Position numbers and translations under genes: made by a program
The notes under the pieces: model-generated
What the model saw: the letters and a program-made list of their open reading frames with translations, nothing else
Told to the model about the DNA's origin: nothing
Database searches by the model: none
NCBI RefSeq assembly: GCF_037080055.1
Contig: NZ_JBAOJI010000003.1
Span: 331,608-395,607, forward strand
Length of the DNA: 64,000 bases
Reading direction: 5' to 3'
Origin: Halovenus sp037080055
GTDB lineage: Archaea > Halobacteriota > Halobacteria > Halobacteriales > Haloarculaceae
In this document: in pieces, positions 16,496-24,949 of the stretch
Position numbering within the stretch: position 1 is the stretch's first letter
Layout of the letters: each line of letters starts with the position of its first letter

Positions 16496-17143
16496 ATGAG
16501 CGAACCTACAGAACGGATTGCAGTCGCCTGTCCGGCGTGCTCGCCGGAGCGGGAGACTGTCCACGAAATCCTCTCCCCCGGCGGTCAGGCGACGATCCGC
16601 TGTACCGAATGTGATCACGTTCACAAAAAACAACTCCCGGAAGAACAGACCCAGACGAAAGATGTCGTCGTCTCCCAAGACGGCGAGTCGTTTTCGGCCT
16701 CGACCGAGGCACCGGTCGACGAGACGATCGCAACTGGTGAGGAGTTCCTGCTCGAAACCGACGAGGCGATTCTGACGGTCCGAATCACCAGCCTCGAAAT
16801 CGACAAGGGACGCACCGAAGAGGCCGCCGTCGAGGATGTCAATACGATCTGGACGCGCGCGGTCGGCAACGTCAAGGTCAACGTGACGGCACACCCGAAA
16901 TCCGGTGAACACGACGAGACCCGAAGTTTCTCGTTGCAGGTGCCCGGTGATTACGAGTTCGTCGTTGACGAGACCGAAGAACTCGGAGGTGAGGAGTTCA
17001 CCATCGAGGGGATTTATCTCCGCGACGACGCGACCGGCTACGACCACGAGAAACTGGATTTCGGCGGCGACGCAGCACTGGCGAAAGATATCAAACGACT
17101 GTACGTCAGAGACGAGTCGACTACGGCGTGGTCGGCGTGGTAG
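16496..17143 (+). CDS. HVO_0476-type zinc-ribbon protein
   Basis: A 215-residue soluble protein with an N-terminal zinc ribbon (C12-x2-C15 and C36-x2-C39) followed by an all-beta region. It matches what I know as the haloarchaeal HVO_0476 family, whose function is not established. The ATG at 16496 places the ribbon close to the N-terminus as expected. It ends one base before the pcm start, so the two are in one operon. The beta-rich body with a conserved DFGGDAALAKDIKRLYVR tail suggests a binding rather than catalytic role. Confidence 0.72.
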   Translation: MSEPTERIAVACPACSPERETVHEILSPGGQATIRCTECDHVHKKQLPEEQTQTKDVVVSQDGESFSASTEAPVDETIATGEEFLLETDEAILTVRITSLEIDKGRTEEAAVEDVNTIWTRAVGNVKVNVTAHPKSGEHDETRSFSLQVPGDYEFVVDETEELGGEEFTIEGIYLRDDATGYDHEKLDFGGDAALAKDIKRLYVRDESTTAWSAW

Positions 17144-17144
17144 C

Positions 17145-17768
17145 ATGGCGTACGAGCAGGCCCGCGGCCAACTGATTGCGGATCTCGTCGAGCGGGAATC
17201 GCTGAGCGAGCGGACGGCTGAAGCGATGCGCGCAGTCCCACGTCACGAGTTCGTTCCTCCCTCGCGACGTGAGTCGGCCTACGAGGACCGGCCCCTGCCG
17301 ATCGGCAACGGACAGACCATCAGCGCCCCGCATATGGTTGCGATCATGGTCGATCTGCTCGATCCCGACCCAGGTGACCGCATTCTCGAAATCGGGACTG
17401 GCTGTGGCTACCACGCGGCGGTGACCGCCGAACTGGTCGGGCCAGAAAACGTTTTTAGCGTCGAATACCACGAGGATCTCGCGGCACAGGCCCGGGAGAC
17501 CCTCGACGATCTAGGGTACGGAGCAATCAGTGTCCGATCAGGTGATGGCAAGCAGGGCTGGCCCGAACACGCACCGTACGATGGCGCGTATCTCACCTGT
17601 GCTGGCTCGTCGTTCCCGTCGCCGATCGTCGAACAGGTCCGTTCCGGTGGTATCGTCCTGGGACCAATTGCCGACGGTCGCCAGCGGTTGATCCGCGGCG
17701 TCGTCGATGAAGACGAACTCGACGAGCGCGAACCGCACGGGTACGTCAGGTTCGTGCCGCTTCAATAG
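17145..17768 (+). CDS. pcm: Protein-L-isoaspartate O-methyltransferase
   Basis: Methylates damaged L-isoaspartyl residues so they can revert to aspartate; uses S-adenosylmethionine in the cytoplasm. Shows the substrate-loop motif PIGNGQTIS (residues 52-60), SAM motif I EIGTGCGYHAAV (82-93), and FSVEYHEDLA as the acidic post-motif. It is 207 residues long, normal for the family. Second gene of the zinc-ribbon-pcm-pcm2 operon; 41 bases precede the second copy. Confidence 0.93.
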   Translation: MAYEQARGQLIADLVERESLSERTAEAMRAVPRHEFVPPSRRESAYEDRPLPIGNGQTISAPHMVAIMVDLLDPDPGDRILEIGTGCGYHAAVTAELVGPENVFSVEYHEDLAAQARETLDDLGYGAISVRSGDGKQGWPEHAPYDGAYLTCAGSSFPSPIVEQVRSGGIVLGPIADGRQRLIRGVVDEDELDEREPHGYVRFVPLQ

Positions 17769-17809
17769 CCGAGCGGTCCATTCATTACTGCTCGGGACAA
17801 CAGCTATCC

Positions 17810-18541
17810 ATGGACCCTGCGGTACTGCGAGACGATATGGTCGACAGTCTGGTCCACCCCAGCAAGGGATGTGTCCAGAGTGACGATATCGCCGGCGCGA
17901 TGCGAAGCGTCCCCCGGGATGCCTTCGTCGAGGACGAACGCGCAGCGTACGCCGACCGGGCCTTCGAGCGGTTCGGGACCCGCGTGCTGGCCCCGAGCAC
18001 GGCTGCCCGCCTGCTCGAAGCTCTCGCTCCCGACTCCGACGATTCGGTGCTCGTCGTCGGTGTCGGCGTCGGCTACACGACGGCTGTGATCGCCGAAATC
18101 GTGGGCAGCCGGCAGGTACAGGCCGTCGACATCAACCGCCAACTCGTCTACGAGGCGCGGGACAATCTTTCCGGGGCCGGCTACGCTGAGGTACTCGTCG
18201 ACTGTCGTGACGGAGCCGACGGCCTCCCGGAGTATGCTCCCTACGACCGAATCCTCCTCGAAGCTGCGGCCGTTCGGCCGCCCGAGGCACTGCTGAACCA
18301 GCTAAGCGAGGACGGCCGACTCGTCATGCCGCTCGGCACGGCGACACAGTCGATATCGGTGGTCGACAGCGACGGCGACGTGCAACGGCTGGGGAGTTGT
18401 GCGTTCAATCCGATGCTCGTCGAAGGCGAGCAAGCGAACACTGTCGAGCGCAATCGGACCCACCGAGAGGACCGGGAGTTTGCCGAACGTGACGCTCGCC
18501 GTCGCAAGGGCTGGGAACTCGATTGGATCGACTGGGACTAA
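17810..18541 (+). CDS. Divergent protein-L-isoaspartate methyltransferase paralogue
   Basis: Class-I SAM methyltransferase related to Pcm: the order of segments is preserved (MRSVPRDAFV, VVGVGVGYTTAVIAEI as SAM motif I at 82-97, AVDINRQLVYEAR, and the YAPYDRILLEAA segment). The diagnostic substrate loop PIGxGQTIS is replaced by FGTRVLAPS (residues 55-63), and the C-terminus ends in a basic, Trp-rich tail (RRRKGWELDWIDWD). Two adjacent copies, one typical and one altered, suggest that this copy has a different or accessory substrate. 243 residues; overlaps the convergent next gene by 4 bases. Confidence 0.82.
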   Translation: MDPAVLRDDMVDSLVHPSKGCVQSDDIAGAMRSVPRDAFVEDERAAYADRAFERFGTRVLAPSTAARLLEALAPDSDDSVLVVGVGVGYTTAVIAEIVGSRQVQAVDINRQLVYEARDNLSGAGYAEVLVDCRDGADGLPEYAPYDRILLEAAAVRPPEALLNQLSEDGRLVMPLGTATQSISVVDSDGDVQRLGSCAFNPMLVEGEQANTVERNRTHREDREFAERDARRRKGWELDWIDWD

Positions 18542-18981
18542 CTGGCGATCACCAAGATTCCGGTATTTTCCTGTTTGTCCACGTATTCCCCGTGTGGGGG
18601 CTTGATATCGAGTTCGATTCGGCCTTCGTCCTGATTCGGACGGAGCCGTGGCTCGACTGTTAGCTGTGCCACCCCGTCTTCGTTGGTCTCAGCGCGGGCG
18701 AGTGCGTCCAACTGTGCGGTGTCACCGCGGGCGATGACCGTCGCCGCTTCGATCGGTTCGCCGTCGGTATCGACGACGGTGACGTTGACTGTCTGATTCC
18801 CTTCCTCGACAATGTCTGGCTGTGGATTCGTGTCCAGTTCGGTCTCGTTCAGTGAACTGAAGCCGCCGACGACACTCAACATGACGCCGAGACACGCGAC
18901 CCCGACGACGAGTGCGATCACCAGACGGATCGGCAAGCCTTCGATTGCTCGTTCGTCCTGCCAGAGAGTGCGATCTGACAT
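18538..18981 (-). CDS. Single-pass membrane protein with Ig/carboxypeptidase-regulatory-like domain
   Basis: 147 residues: a short cytoplasmic N-terminus, one membrane helix at about 18-40 (LPIRLVIALVVGVACLGVML), then an exported domain with the pattern VNVTVVDTDGEPIEAATVI typical of carboxypeptidase-regulatory-like beta sandwiches. The N-terminal arrangement (charged, then a hydrophobic helix without a lipobox) is like haloarchaeal pilin-type or anchored surface proteins. Function unknown. Confidence 0.6.
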   Translation of the reverse strand: MSDRTLWQDERAIEGLPIRLVIALVVGVACLGVMLSVVGGFSSLNETELDTNPQPDIVEEGNQTVNVTVVDTDGEPIEAATVIARGDTAQLDALARAETNEDGVAQLTVEPRLRPNQDEGRIELDIKPPHGEYVDKQENTGILVIAS

Positions 18982-19041
18982 ACGCGCTCTGGCCCGGGGT
19001 TGGTATATAAATCCTCGTCCGATGGTGCAGAAAAGAGTCGA

Positions 19042-19671
19042 TCAGTTCCCTTCGACCAGTCGGCGCAACTGCTCGGGCGGGACCGCACCACGGGCGGCGT
19101 GGGCTCCGTACACGAAGGTCGGAACGCCTGTAATCCGCTCTTTCTGTGCGGACTCGAACGCCGCTTCGAGTTCTTCGGCAGTCGAGTCGTCTGACAGAGC
19201 CGCAGCGACGATATCGGTCGGGATGCCGGCATCGTCGGCCAGATCTTCGAGCACCTCCTGATCGCCGATATCGCGGCCGTCTTCCCAGAGTGCGTCGAAG
19301 ACACTCCGGTGGAACTGGCTGAACTGCTCGGGATGTTCTTCCCGGATGCGGTAGGCGACGCGCTGGGCGTCGTAGGAGTCGACATCTTTCATCAGTGGTT
19401 CGGCCATCTCCACGCCGTACTCCTCGGCGAGACGTTCCACGTTCTGTTTGGCTTGCTCGTAGTATTCGTCGTCTTTCCCGTTGTCCACGGAGTGATCGAT
19501 CGTTCCGTCGGGGCGGCGCTGTTGGCTTCGGAGGTCGAAGGGATGCCAGTCTGTCGGGACTGGGTTATCGCGCTGGTCCTGATACTGATCGAGTGACTCG
19601 TAGCCGAGATAACAGAACGGGCAGACGTAATCGGCGTATACGAGGACTGAATCGGTAGCCTGTTGGCTCAT
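19042..19671 (-). CDS. DsbA-family thioredoxin-fold oxidoreductase (FrnE-like)
   Basis: Cytoplasmic thiol-disulfide oxidoreductase or isomerase: no signal peptide, redox motif CPFC at residues 18-21 after YADYV, long helical insertion, and the cis-Pro loop GVPTFVYG near residue 187. It is 209 residues long. The ITGVPTF segment followed by GA and a C-terminal helix is typical of the DsbA/FrnE (PF01323) group. Substrate unknown. Monocistronic by spacing. Confidence 0.86.
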   Translation of the reverse strand: MSQQATDSVLVYADYVCPFCYLGYESLDQYQDQRDNPVPTDWHPFDLRSQQRRPDGTIDHSVDNGKDDEYYEQAKQNVERLAEEYGVEMAEPLMKDVDSYDAQRVAYRIREEHPEQFSQFHRSVFDALWEDGRDIGDQEVLEDLADDAGIPTDIVAAALSDDSTAEELEAAFESAQKERITGVPTFVYGAHAARGAVPPEQLRRLVEGN

Positions 19672-19725
19672 GGCCTAATTAGACGGTGGATACAAAAAAT
19701 CCCGTCGCTGTGTAACCTCGGCCGG

Positions 19726-20796
19726 TCACTCGGCGGCCTGCAGTTCGATTACGAAGACAGCGCCGTCGGATTCCTCGCGGTCCTCGATCCAGATCTCACC
19801 GCCGTATCCGGTTACGATCTCACGGACCAGATATAGCCCGATTCCGGTTCCTCCGCTTTCGAGTCCTTTCTCTTCTTTTCCGAACACCGTCTCCTTCTGG
19901 GAGTCTGGCACACCGGGGCCGTTGTCGGCTACTCGGATCGTTACAGTTTCGCCGTCGACGTCCGCGGAGACGCTGACTTTGGCTGTCTCCTTGTCGTTGT
20001 GCTGGACCGCGTTTTTCAGCAGATTCCTGAAGACGGTCTCCAGCATATCGTCTCCGTGTACCGAGATCCCTTCGAGCGAATCTGAGACGGTGAACTCTGC
20101 GTCAGGCTGTGACGACTGAAGTTCGGAGACTTCGCGGTCGACGACGGTTTTCAGTGGAATCGGTTCCAGGTCACTCTCGGACTGGAGGATGACATCAGTG
20201 AGATCACGCGCGGTGACGGTCAGTTCGGCGGCCTGCTCGTTGCTCTCCTTGAGCCGTTTCAGATGTTCTTTCCCCTCTTCGTCGAGATGGTCTTCGAGCA
20301 GTTCGGCGTACGTCGAGACAACTTGCAGGTCATTGCGGATATCGTGGCGGACGACCTGATTGAGCAGTTCGAGGTCGTCGCGCTGGGATTTGAGTTTCTG
20401 CTCGGTCTCCTTGCGTTCGGTGATGTTCCGACTGGTGGTGATGAACCCGTCGATAGGACTGTCTGGATCCGGCATCGTTCCGGTCGTGGCCAGCCAGATC
20501 CAGTCTCCCTCTTTCGGTTTGAACCGAAATTCGACTTCCTCGTTGAATTCTTCCTCGTTCGAGAGCGTCTCGAACGCGTCGACGACTCGACCCCGATCAT
20601 CGGGATGAATATAATCGAGGATATTTTCCCCGAGCAACGCAGTTCGTGACCACCCCTTCACAGGTTTCGAGTTCGGTGACTGGTACAGTACGGTACCGTC
20701 GTCGTCGATGATCGAAACCACATCAGAGGTCTCTTCGATAAGCGTCCGGTATTGTTCCGCACTGAGTTCTTCCAGCCCGTTTCTCCCCTCGCTCAT
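19726..20796 (-). CDS. PAS-domain sensor histidine kinase
   Basis: Soluble sensor kinase of 356 residues: one PAS domain at ~12-130 (ending ITTSRNITERK), a HisKA helix with phospho-acceptor His151 in VVRHDIRNDL, and an HATPase_c domain with N-box NLLKNAVQHND, G1 DNGPGVP and G2 GTGIGLYLVREI. There is no membrane helix and no response regulator gene beside it, which is common for haloarchaeal orphan kinases. The signal is unknown; the PAS type suggests a small ligand or redox cue. Confidence 0.9.
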   Translation of the reverse strand: MSEGRNGLEELSAEQYRTLIEETSDVVSIIDDDGTVLYQSPNSKPVKGWSRTALLGENILDYIHPDDRGRVVDAFETLSNEEEFNEEVEFRFKPKEGDWIWLATTGTMPDPDSPIDGFITTSRNITERKETEQKLKSQRDDLELLNQVVRHDIRNDLQVVSTYAELLEDHLDEEGKEHLKRLKESNEQAAELTVTARDLTDVILQSESDLEPIPLKTVVDREVSELQSSQPDAEFTVSDSLEGISVHGDDMLETVFRNLLKNAVQHNDKETAKVSVSADVDGETVTIRVADNGPGVPDSQKETVFGKEEKGLESGGTGIGLYLVREIVTGYGGEIWIEDREESDGAVFVIELQAAE

Positions 20797-20949
20797 GCTA
20801 CGTATCTGGCAATATGTGCTGGGTAGTTAAGTATCCTGACGGTAGATTGCGCTGTATCGAAATTGCTGTCAGGGAAATCCAGTCAGTAAAAATTCAGGTT
20901 TTGGTTGGGCCTCTCTGTGGTCGGAACCACCCTCATCGGAGGGCGCCAC

Positions 20950-20988
20950 ATGGATACCGTCTCGGTCGAGCGAACGTTCGATGCCCCG
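20950..20988 (+). pseudogene. 5-prime remnant of an SRPBCC-like gene
   Basis: An ATG with a good ribosome-binding sequence (GGAGGG just upstream) starts MDTVSVERTFDAPPS, which resembles the opening strand of SRPBCC/polyketide-cyclase proteins. After about 13-15 codons the similarity stops and the frame runs into the NorB fragment out of frame, ending at a stop after 39 codons. I read this as the first codons of a deleted gene. The identification rests on very few residues. Confidence 0.4.
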
Positions 20989-21194
20989 CCGTCGCACGAG
21001 GACTCGGCTTCTACGAGCAGGGCATCGTCCAGACCCTGTTCTGGGCGCGACTGCCCGGAGACACGCTGATTATCCTCGGGACGGTGATCTACGCTGCCGA
21101 TATCGTACGTAAACGGTCTGTCCTCCGAGCGACCGAGTCCGATCCCAGTGCCGAGGATATCGCCGTCGCTGAGGGTGTACTTGACGACGACTGA
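20989..21194 (+). pseudogene. norB: 3-prime remnant of nitric oxide reductase (NorB/qNor)
   Basis: In the third frame the sequence from about 20994 encodes ARGLGFYEQGIVQTLFWAR and then LPGDTLIILGTVIYAADIVRK, a pattern I recognise from the last helix and tail of haem-copper nitric oxide reductases (W-x-R-x-P-G-D). Only ~66 C-terminal residues remain. There is no start and the upstream part belongs to a different gene start, so the fragment is dead. It suggests that this lineage once had, or recently lost, a nor gene here. Confidence 0.55.
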
Positions 21195-21311
21195 GCGATG
21201 CGTCCGCTCAGTCAGCAAAATTCTCCCGGATAATCAAAACCGAAAGCGGTGCTACAGGCGTTCAACCGGCCAATTCCGGTAGCTTATCACCGTGGGCAAC
21301 ATCAATAAATT

Positions 21312-21560
21312 ATGACGAATTCCTTCCTGGAACGGTTCCAGCCGTTCGGGATCCGGTCGCTGATAACTCACGCGATTATGGCGGTCACGTTGATGGGGGC
21401 AATCCTGTCTGCGTTCGTTCTCGAAGGGGAGGTTGGCAGGATCTCTTTCGTCGCCTTTGTGAATTTCACCGCCGGGATGTGGATCTGCCAGTCGATTCAC
21501 GCCCTCGGTAATCCTCAGTACGAGGGTGTCCTCAGCGTGGTGAGGGGTAATAGTGACTGA
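21312..21560 (+). CDS. Small two-helix membrane protein
   Basis: 82 residues with two hydrophobic segments at about 18-40 and 48-66 and the tail HALGNPQYEGVLSVVRGNSD. Not recognised. A TATA-like TTATCA about 25 bases upstream suggests a leaderless transcript. Its end overlaps the next small gene by eight bases, so the pair is likely translated together. Real-gene evidence: sensible membrane topology, positive-inside N-terminus, and tight pairing. Confidence 0.55.
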   Translation: MTNSFLERFQPFGIRSLITHAIMAVTLMGAILSAFVLEGEVGRISFVAFVNFTAGMWICQSIHALGNPQYEGVLSVVRGNSD

Positions 21561-21756
21561 CGCGATCGATGTTGGGCGACTGGCTCGACTACTGGCGTTG
21601 ATCGCCTTCGTGACTGCGCTGTTTGTCCTCACCGCTGCGGAGACACTCGACGGTCGGATCCTCCAGATCGGCGTGTTCGCGATCGGAACCATCTCGGCGA
21701 TCACCGGACTGATCGGCGTGTTGATCGCGGCCGGTGCCGCCTACGACGCCCCCTGA
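21553..21756 (+). CDS. Small two-helix membrane protein (GTG start)
   Basis: 67 residues, GTG start at 21553 inside the end of the preceding gene. Two membrane segments at ~12-30 and ~37-60 rich in Ala/Ile/Gly, with a short acidic N-terminus MTDAIDVGR. Function unknown. The overlap with the 21312 gene suggests a two-subunit membrane complex, which is inference only. Confidence 0.5.
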   Translation: MTDAIDVGRLARLLALIAFVTALFVLTAAETLDGRILQIGVFAIGTISAITGLIGVLIAAGAAYDAP

Positions 21757-21839
21757 AAATCGCCCTTCGGAACGGGGGTTGACTTTCAGTGTATATATTA
21801 ACCTATAGTTTGATGTGACGCCAGTTAGATAGTTGCTCT

Positions 21840-23453
21840 ATGCACAAGCCACTGCTGGTAACGGACTTTCTCGACCGTGCACGAGATCACTACAGCGAAG
21901 AGGAAGCAGTCGTCGCGACGACGGGGGAACGGTACACGTACGAGGAACTCGGTGAGCGCGCCGACGGATTCGCCGCTGCGCTCCAAGAACGCGGCATCGA
22001 GAAGGGGGACCGAGTCGCCGTGCTGGACCCGAACACACACTACCATCTCGAAGCCGCATACGGGTCGATGCAGATCGGTGCCGTCCACACGCCGCTGAAC
22101 TACCGGCTCACACCGGACGACTTCACGTACATCCTCGAAGACGCTGGCGTGGACGCTGTCTATGCGGACTACGATTTCGCCGAGAAGATCGAGGCCATCC
22201 GCGACGAGGTGCCGACGGAGACGTTCATCACAAACGATACGGATGCCGTCGACGGCGACTGGGAGTCGTTCGAGGCGGTCCTCGACGAGAACGATGGCGA
22301 GTACGACCGCCCTGATATGACCGAAGACGAGGTCGTCACCATCAACTACACCTCCGGGACGACGGGCGATCCGAAAGGTGTCTGCCGGACACATCGCACA
22401 GAGACGCTGCACGCTTACATCATGTCGATCCATCAGGAGATCAGCGATGACGATATCTACCTCTGGACGCTGCCGATGTTCCACGTCAATGGGTGGGGAC
22501 ATATCTACGCCATCACGGGAATGGGCGCGAAACACATCTGTACCCGTGGTGTGGAGGCAGCGGACATCTTCGAGGCAGTCCAGACCGAGGATGTCTCCTA
22601 CATGTGCGGCGCGCCGACGGTGTTGAACATGCTGATCGATTACTACGAGGCGGAGGATCCGGCGACGACCGGGGCCAACGACGTGCGAATCGCGACCGCG
22701 GGCGCTGCGCCGCCGGAGGCGACCATCCGTACAGTCGAAGAAAAGTTCGGTTGGTATCTCAAACACGTCTACGGCGCGACCGAGACGGGACCGCTGATCA
22801 CCACCTCCGACGCCCGCCGGTACTTCGACGACGACAGCAGCGACCGGTTCGCGGTCAAGAAACGGCAGGGCTTCGGCTATCTCGGCACCGAGATCCGCGT
22901 CGTCGACGAGGACGGCAACGACGTGCCACAGGACGACCAGACCATCGGCGAAGTCGTGGTCAAGGGCAATCAGGTCATGGAGAAGTACTGGAACAAGCCC
23001 GAGGCCACCGAGGAAGCGTTCAACGACCGCGCGGAGGGGTACTACCACCTCGGCGACCTGGCGGTAGTCGACGAAAACGGGATGATTTCGATCCAGGACC
23101 GCAAGAAGGACATCATCATCTCCGGCGGGGAGAACATCTCTAGCATCGAACTGGAGGACACGCTCTTCGAGCACGACGCCGTCAGTGATGTCGCGGTAAT
23201 CCCCTCGCCGGACGAGGAGTGGGGCGAGACGCCGAAGGCCTTCGTCGTCCCATCGAACGAGGATCCGGAGAATCCACCGGTCTCTGCGACGGAGTTGACC
23301 GAGTTCACGCGGGAGAACCTGGCGAACTACAAGACCGTTCGGCGGATCGAGTACGTCGAAGAACTGCCCACGACGGCAACCGGGAAGGTGCAGAAATTCG
23401 AACTCCGCGAGCAGGAGTGGGAGGACGAAGACCGGATGGTCGGACAGGGATAA
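21840..23453 (+). CDS. AMP-forming acyl-CoA synthetase
   Basis: Adenylate-forming enzyme that activates a carboxylic acid with ATP and CoA. 537 residues. Core motif YTSGTTGDPKGV near residue 169, A5 motif YGATETGPL near 312, GDLAVVDENG near 405, and the catalytic lysine region TATGKVQKFELRE near 520. The family spans medium-chain and aromatic acyl-CoA ligases; the substrate cannot be set from sequence. A TATA box (TATATTAACC, about 21790-21800) lies upstream. The Liv-type importer follows 148 bases downstream and could supply its substrate (inference). Confidence 0.92.
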   Translation: MHKPLLVTDFLDRARDHYSEEEAVVATTGERYTYEELGERADGFAAALQERGIEKGDRVAVLDPNTHYHLEAAYGSMQIGAVHTPLNYRLTPDDFTYILEDAGVDAVYADYDFAEKIEAIRDEVPTETFITNDTDAVDGDWESFEAVLDENDGEYDRPDMTEDEVVTINYTSGTTGDPKGVCRTHRTETLHAYIMSIHQEISDDDIYLWTLPMFHVNGWGHIYAITGMGAKHICTRGVEAADIFEAVQTEDVSYMCGAPTVLNMLIDYYEAEDPATTGANDVRIATAGAAPPEATIRTVEEKFGWYLKHVYGATETGPLITTSDARRYFDDDSSDRFAVKKRQGFGYLGTEIRVVDEDGNDVPQDDQTIGEVVVKGNQVMEKYWNKPEATEEAFNDRAEGYYHLGDLAVVDENGMISIQDRKKDIIISGGENISSIELEDTLFEHDAVSDVAVIPSPDEEWGETPKAFVVPSNEDPENPPVSATELTEFTRENLANYKTVRRIEYVEELPTTATGKVQKFELREQEWEDEDRMVGQG

Positions 23454-23535
23454 TTTCTCCACCCGACTGATTCCGAGCGACAGCAGTTTTTCACAGAATT
23501 GTGCTCTGGGAGTTACAACCAGCGCTACCGTCAAT

Positions 23536-23547
23536 ATTCGGCCGAAT
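23536..23547. promoter_or_regulatory. Perfect 12-base palindrome before the Liv-type operon
   Basis: ATTCGG-CCGAAT, perfect, followed directly by TATA-like AT-rich sequence (TTTAACATATTAACA) and lying 55 bases before the ATG of the binding protein. The position just upstream of the TATA box suits a regulator site. Confidence 0.45.
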
Positions 23548-23601
23548 TTAACATATTAACATCTTGGTTTTCATGGGATGCTACTGTATTCATATACAGA
23601 C

Positions 23602-24948
23602 ATGGGATCCAATCTCACGCGACGACAGCTACTGGGAACGATGGGGACGACAGGTGCACTGGCGCTCGCCGGCTGTGCGGTCGGCGATGATGAGGAGTCT
23701 TCGGCGTCGCTGACGATCGGTGTCCTGCAGGACTTCTCGGGACCGCTCCCCGCTTACGGTGCGCAGGGGACCGCCGGGTTCTACAACGGACTCGCACAGA
23801 AAGCCGACGACGACCCGCTGCCATCCGACGCCGTCGACGCAGGCGAGTACGAGTACTCCGTCGGTGATACCGACATCGAACTGCTCGTCCGGGACACGCA
23901 GTTCAATCCGCAGGAAGCGCAGTCGCTTGCGGAAGACCTGACGACCGAAGACGAGGTCGATCTCCTCTTTGGTGTCGGGAACTCCGGCGGTGCTCAGCGT
24001 GTCATCACACAGGTTGTCGACCGGTCTGATGTGCCGTTCATCATGGGCCCGGCCGCGTCGGCGGGACTGACTGCCAACGACGAGACCTGTCGAGAACAGG
24101 TATTCAGAGCGAACGAGAACACGGCCATGGACGCTCGAAGTGGTGGTGTCTACATCGCCGAATCGACCGATGTCGACAAGATGGCGCTGTTCGGGGCGGA
24201 CGATACCTTCGGACAGTCGGTCATCAACAACTACCGGACGGTACTGGAGAATCGGGGGGTCGACATCGTGCTCGAACGGTCGGTGGCCAGCGGGCAGCAG
24301 GAGTGGGAAGGGCTGCTCGAAGACGCCGAAAACGAGGGCGCGCAGGGAATGGTCGGCGGGTTCACCGCGTCGACGCTGCCCTTCTTCGCGACCGAGTTCC
24401 TCACTGGAGACTACGATCTGCAACTGTTCGGCGGCTTCGCCTCTCGTGTGACGCTCGGAATCGTCGGCGATACACTGAGCGACGTGCTCGGTGACAACTT
24501 CACCAACGAGGGGATCGCAAACGCCAACTTCGGACCGTTCACCACGCGCTATCACTGGAACCAGTACGACAACGAGATCAACGACGCCTTCATCGACCGG
24601 CACACGAGCACCTACGATGTCGTCCCGGACCTGTTCACCAGCGGAGCCTTCACAGCCGCTTCAGCAGTTGTCCAGGCCGTCGAGGAGGAAGGCGAGGGCT
24701 CGCGAGACGCCATCGTCTCGGGCCTGCGCGGGATGACCGTCGAGGAGACGCCGAAAGGCGAGGGCGGGTACACTTTCCAGGAGTACAACAATCAGGCTCA
24801 ATCGCAGATGACCGTCGCCAACGTCGAAGTGACGCCAGAGGACCAGGGCAACTGGCCAGCGGCCATCCAGCCCGGCGAACCGGTCGAGACGGTCGCGGCC
24901 GAGGACGTGACAATCCCGGCGAGCGAAATGAGCTGCGATCTGTCGTAA
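23602..24948 (+). CDS. Branched-chain amino acid-type ABC transporter, substrate-binding lipoprotein
   Basis: Periplasmic-binding-protein type I fold of the LivK/AmiC group (residues ~35-440), beginning SLTIGVLQDFSGPLPAYG. N-terminal Tat signal LTRRQLLG with lipobox ALAGC at residue ~25. The frame opens at 23578, but ATG 23602 puts the twin arginine in the usual place. Substrates of this family in haloarchaea include branched-chain amino acids, urea, and organic acids; the ligand pocket is not diagnostic by eye. First gene of a five-gene operon. Confidence 0.88.
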   Translation: MGSNLTRRQLLGTMGTTGALALAGCAVGDDEESSASLTIGVLQDFSGPLPAYGAQGTAGFYNGLAQKADDDPLPSDAVDAGEYEYSVGDTDIELLVRDTQFNPQEAQSLAEDLTTEDEVDLLFGVGNSGGAQRVITQVVDRSDVPFIMGPAASAGLTANDETCREQVFRANENTAMDARSGGVYIAESTDVDKMALFGADDTFGQSVINNYRTVLENRGVDIVLERSVASGQQEWEGLLEDAENEGAQGMVGGFTASTLPFFATEFLTGDYDLQLFGGFASRVTLGIVGDTLSDVLGDNFTNEGIANANFGPFTTRYHWNQYDNEINDAFIDRHTSTYDVVPDLFTSGAFTAASAVVQAVEEEGEGSRDAIVSGLRGMTVEETPKGEGGYTFQEYNNQAQSQMTVANVEVTPEDQGNWPAAIQPGEPVETVAAEDVTIPASEMSCDLS

Positions 24949-24949
24949 C

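Larger units (their letters stand above)
20797..21311. other. Gene-poor stretch with decayed sequence (515 bases)
   Basis: No intact gene lies between the histidine kinase and the small membrane protein at 21312. It holds the two gene fragments described next and, before them, AT-richer DNA (20797-20949) that would be the promoter of the first fragment. A short inverted repeat ACCGG-N6-CCGGT lies near 21269-21284. Nothing else recognised. Confidence 0.5.

Noticed and set aside
21825..23534. 569-residue minus-strand open frame opposite the acyl-CoA synthetase
   Set aside because: It mirrors a clear adenylate-forming enzyme on the plus strand. Its composition (Arg/Val/Asp-rich) is typical of shadow frames in GC-rich haloarchaeal DNA and it has no family motif.
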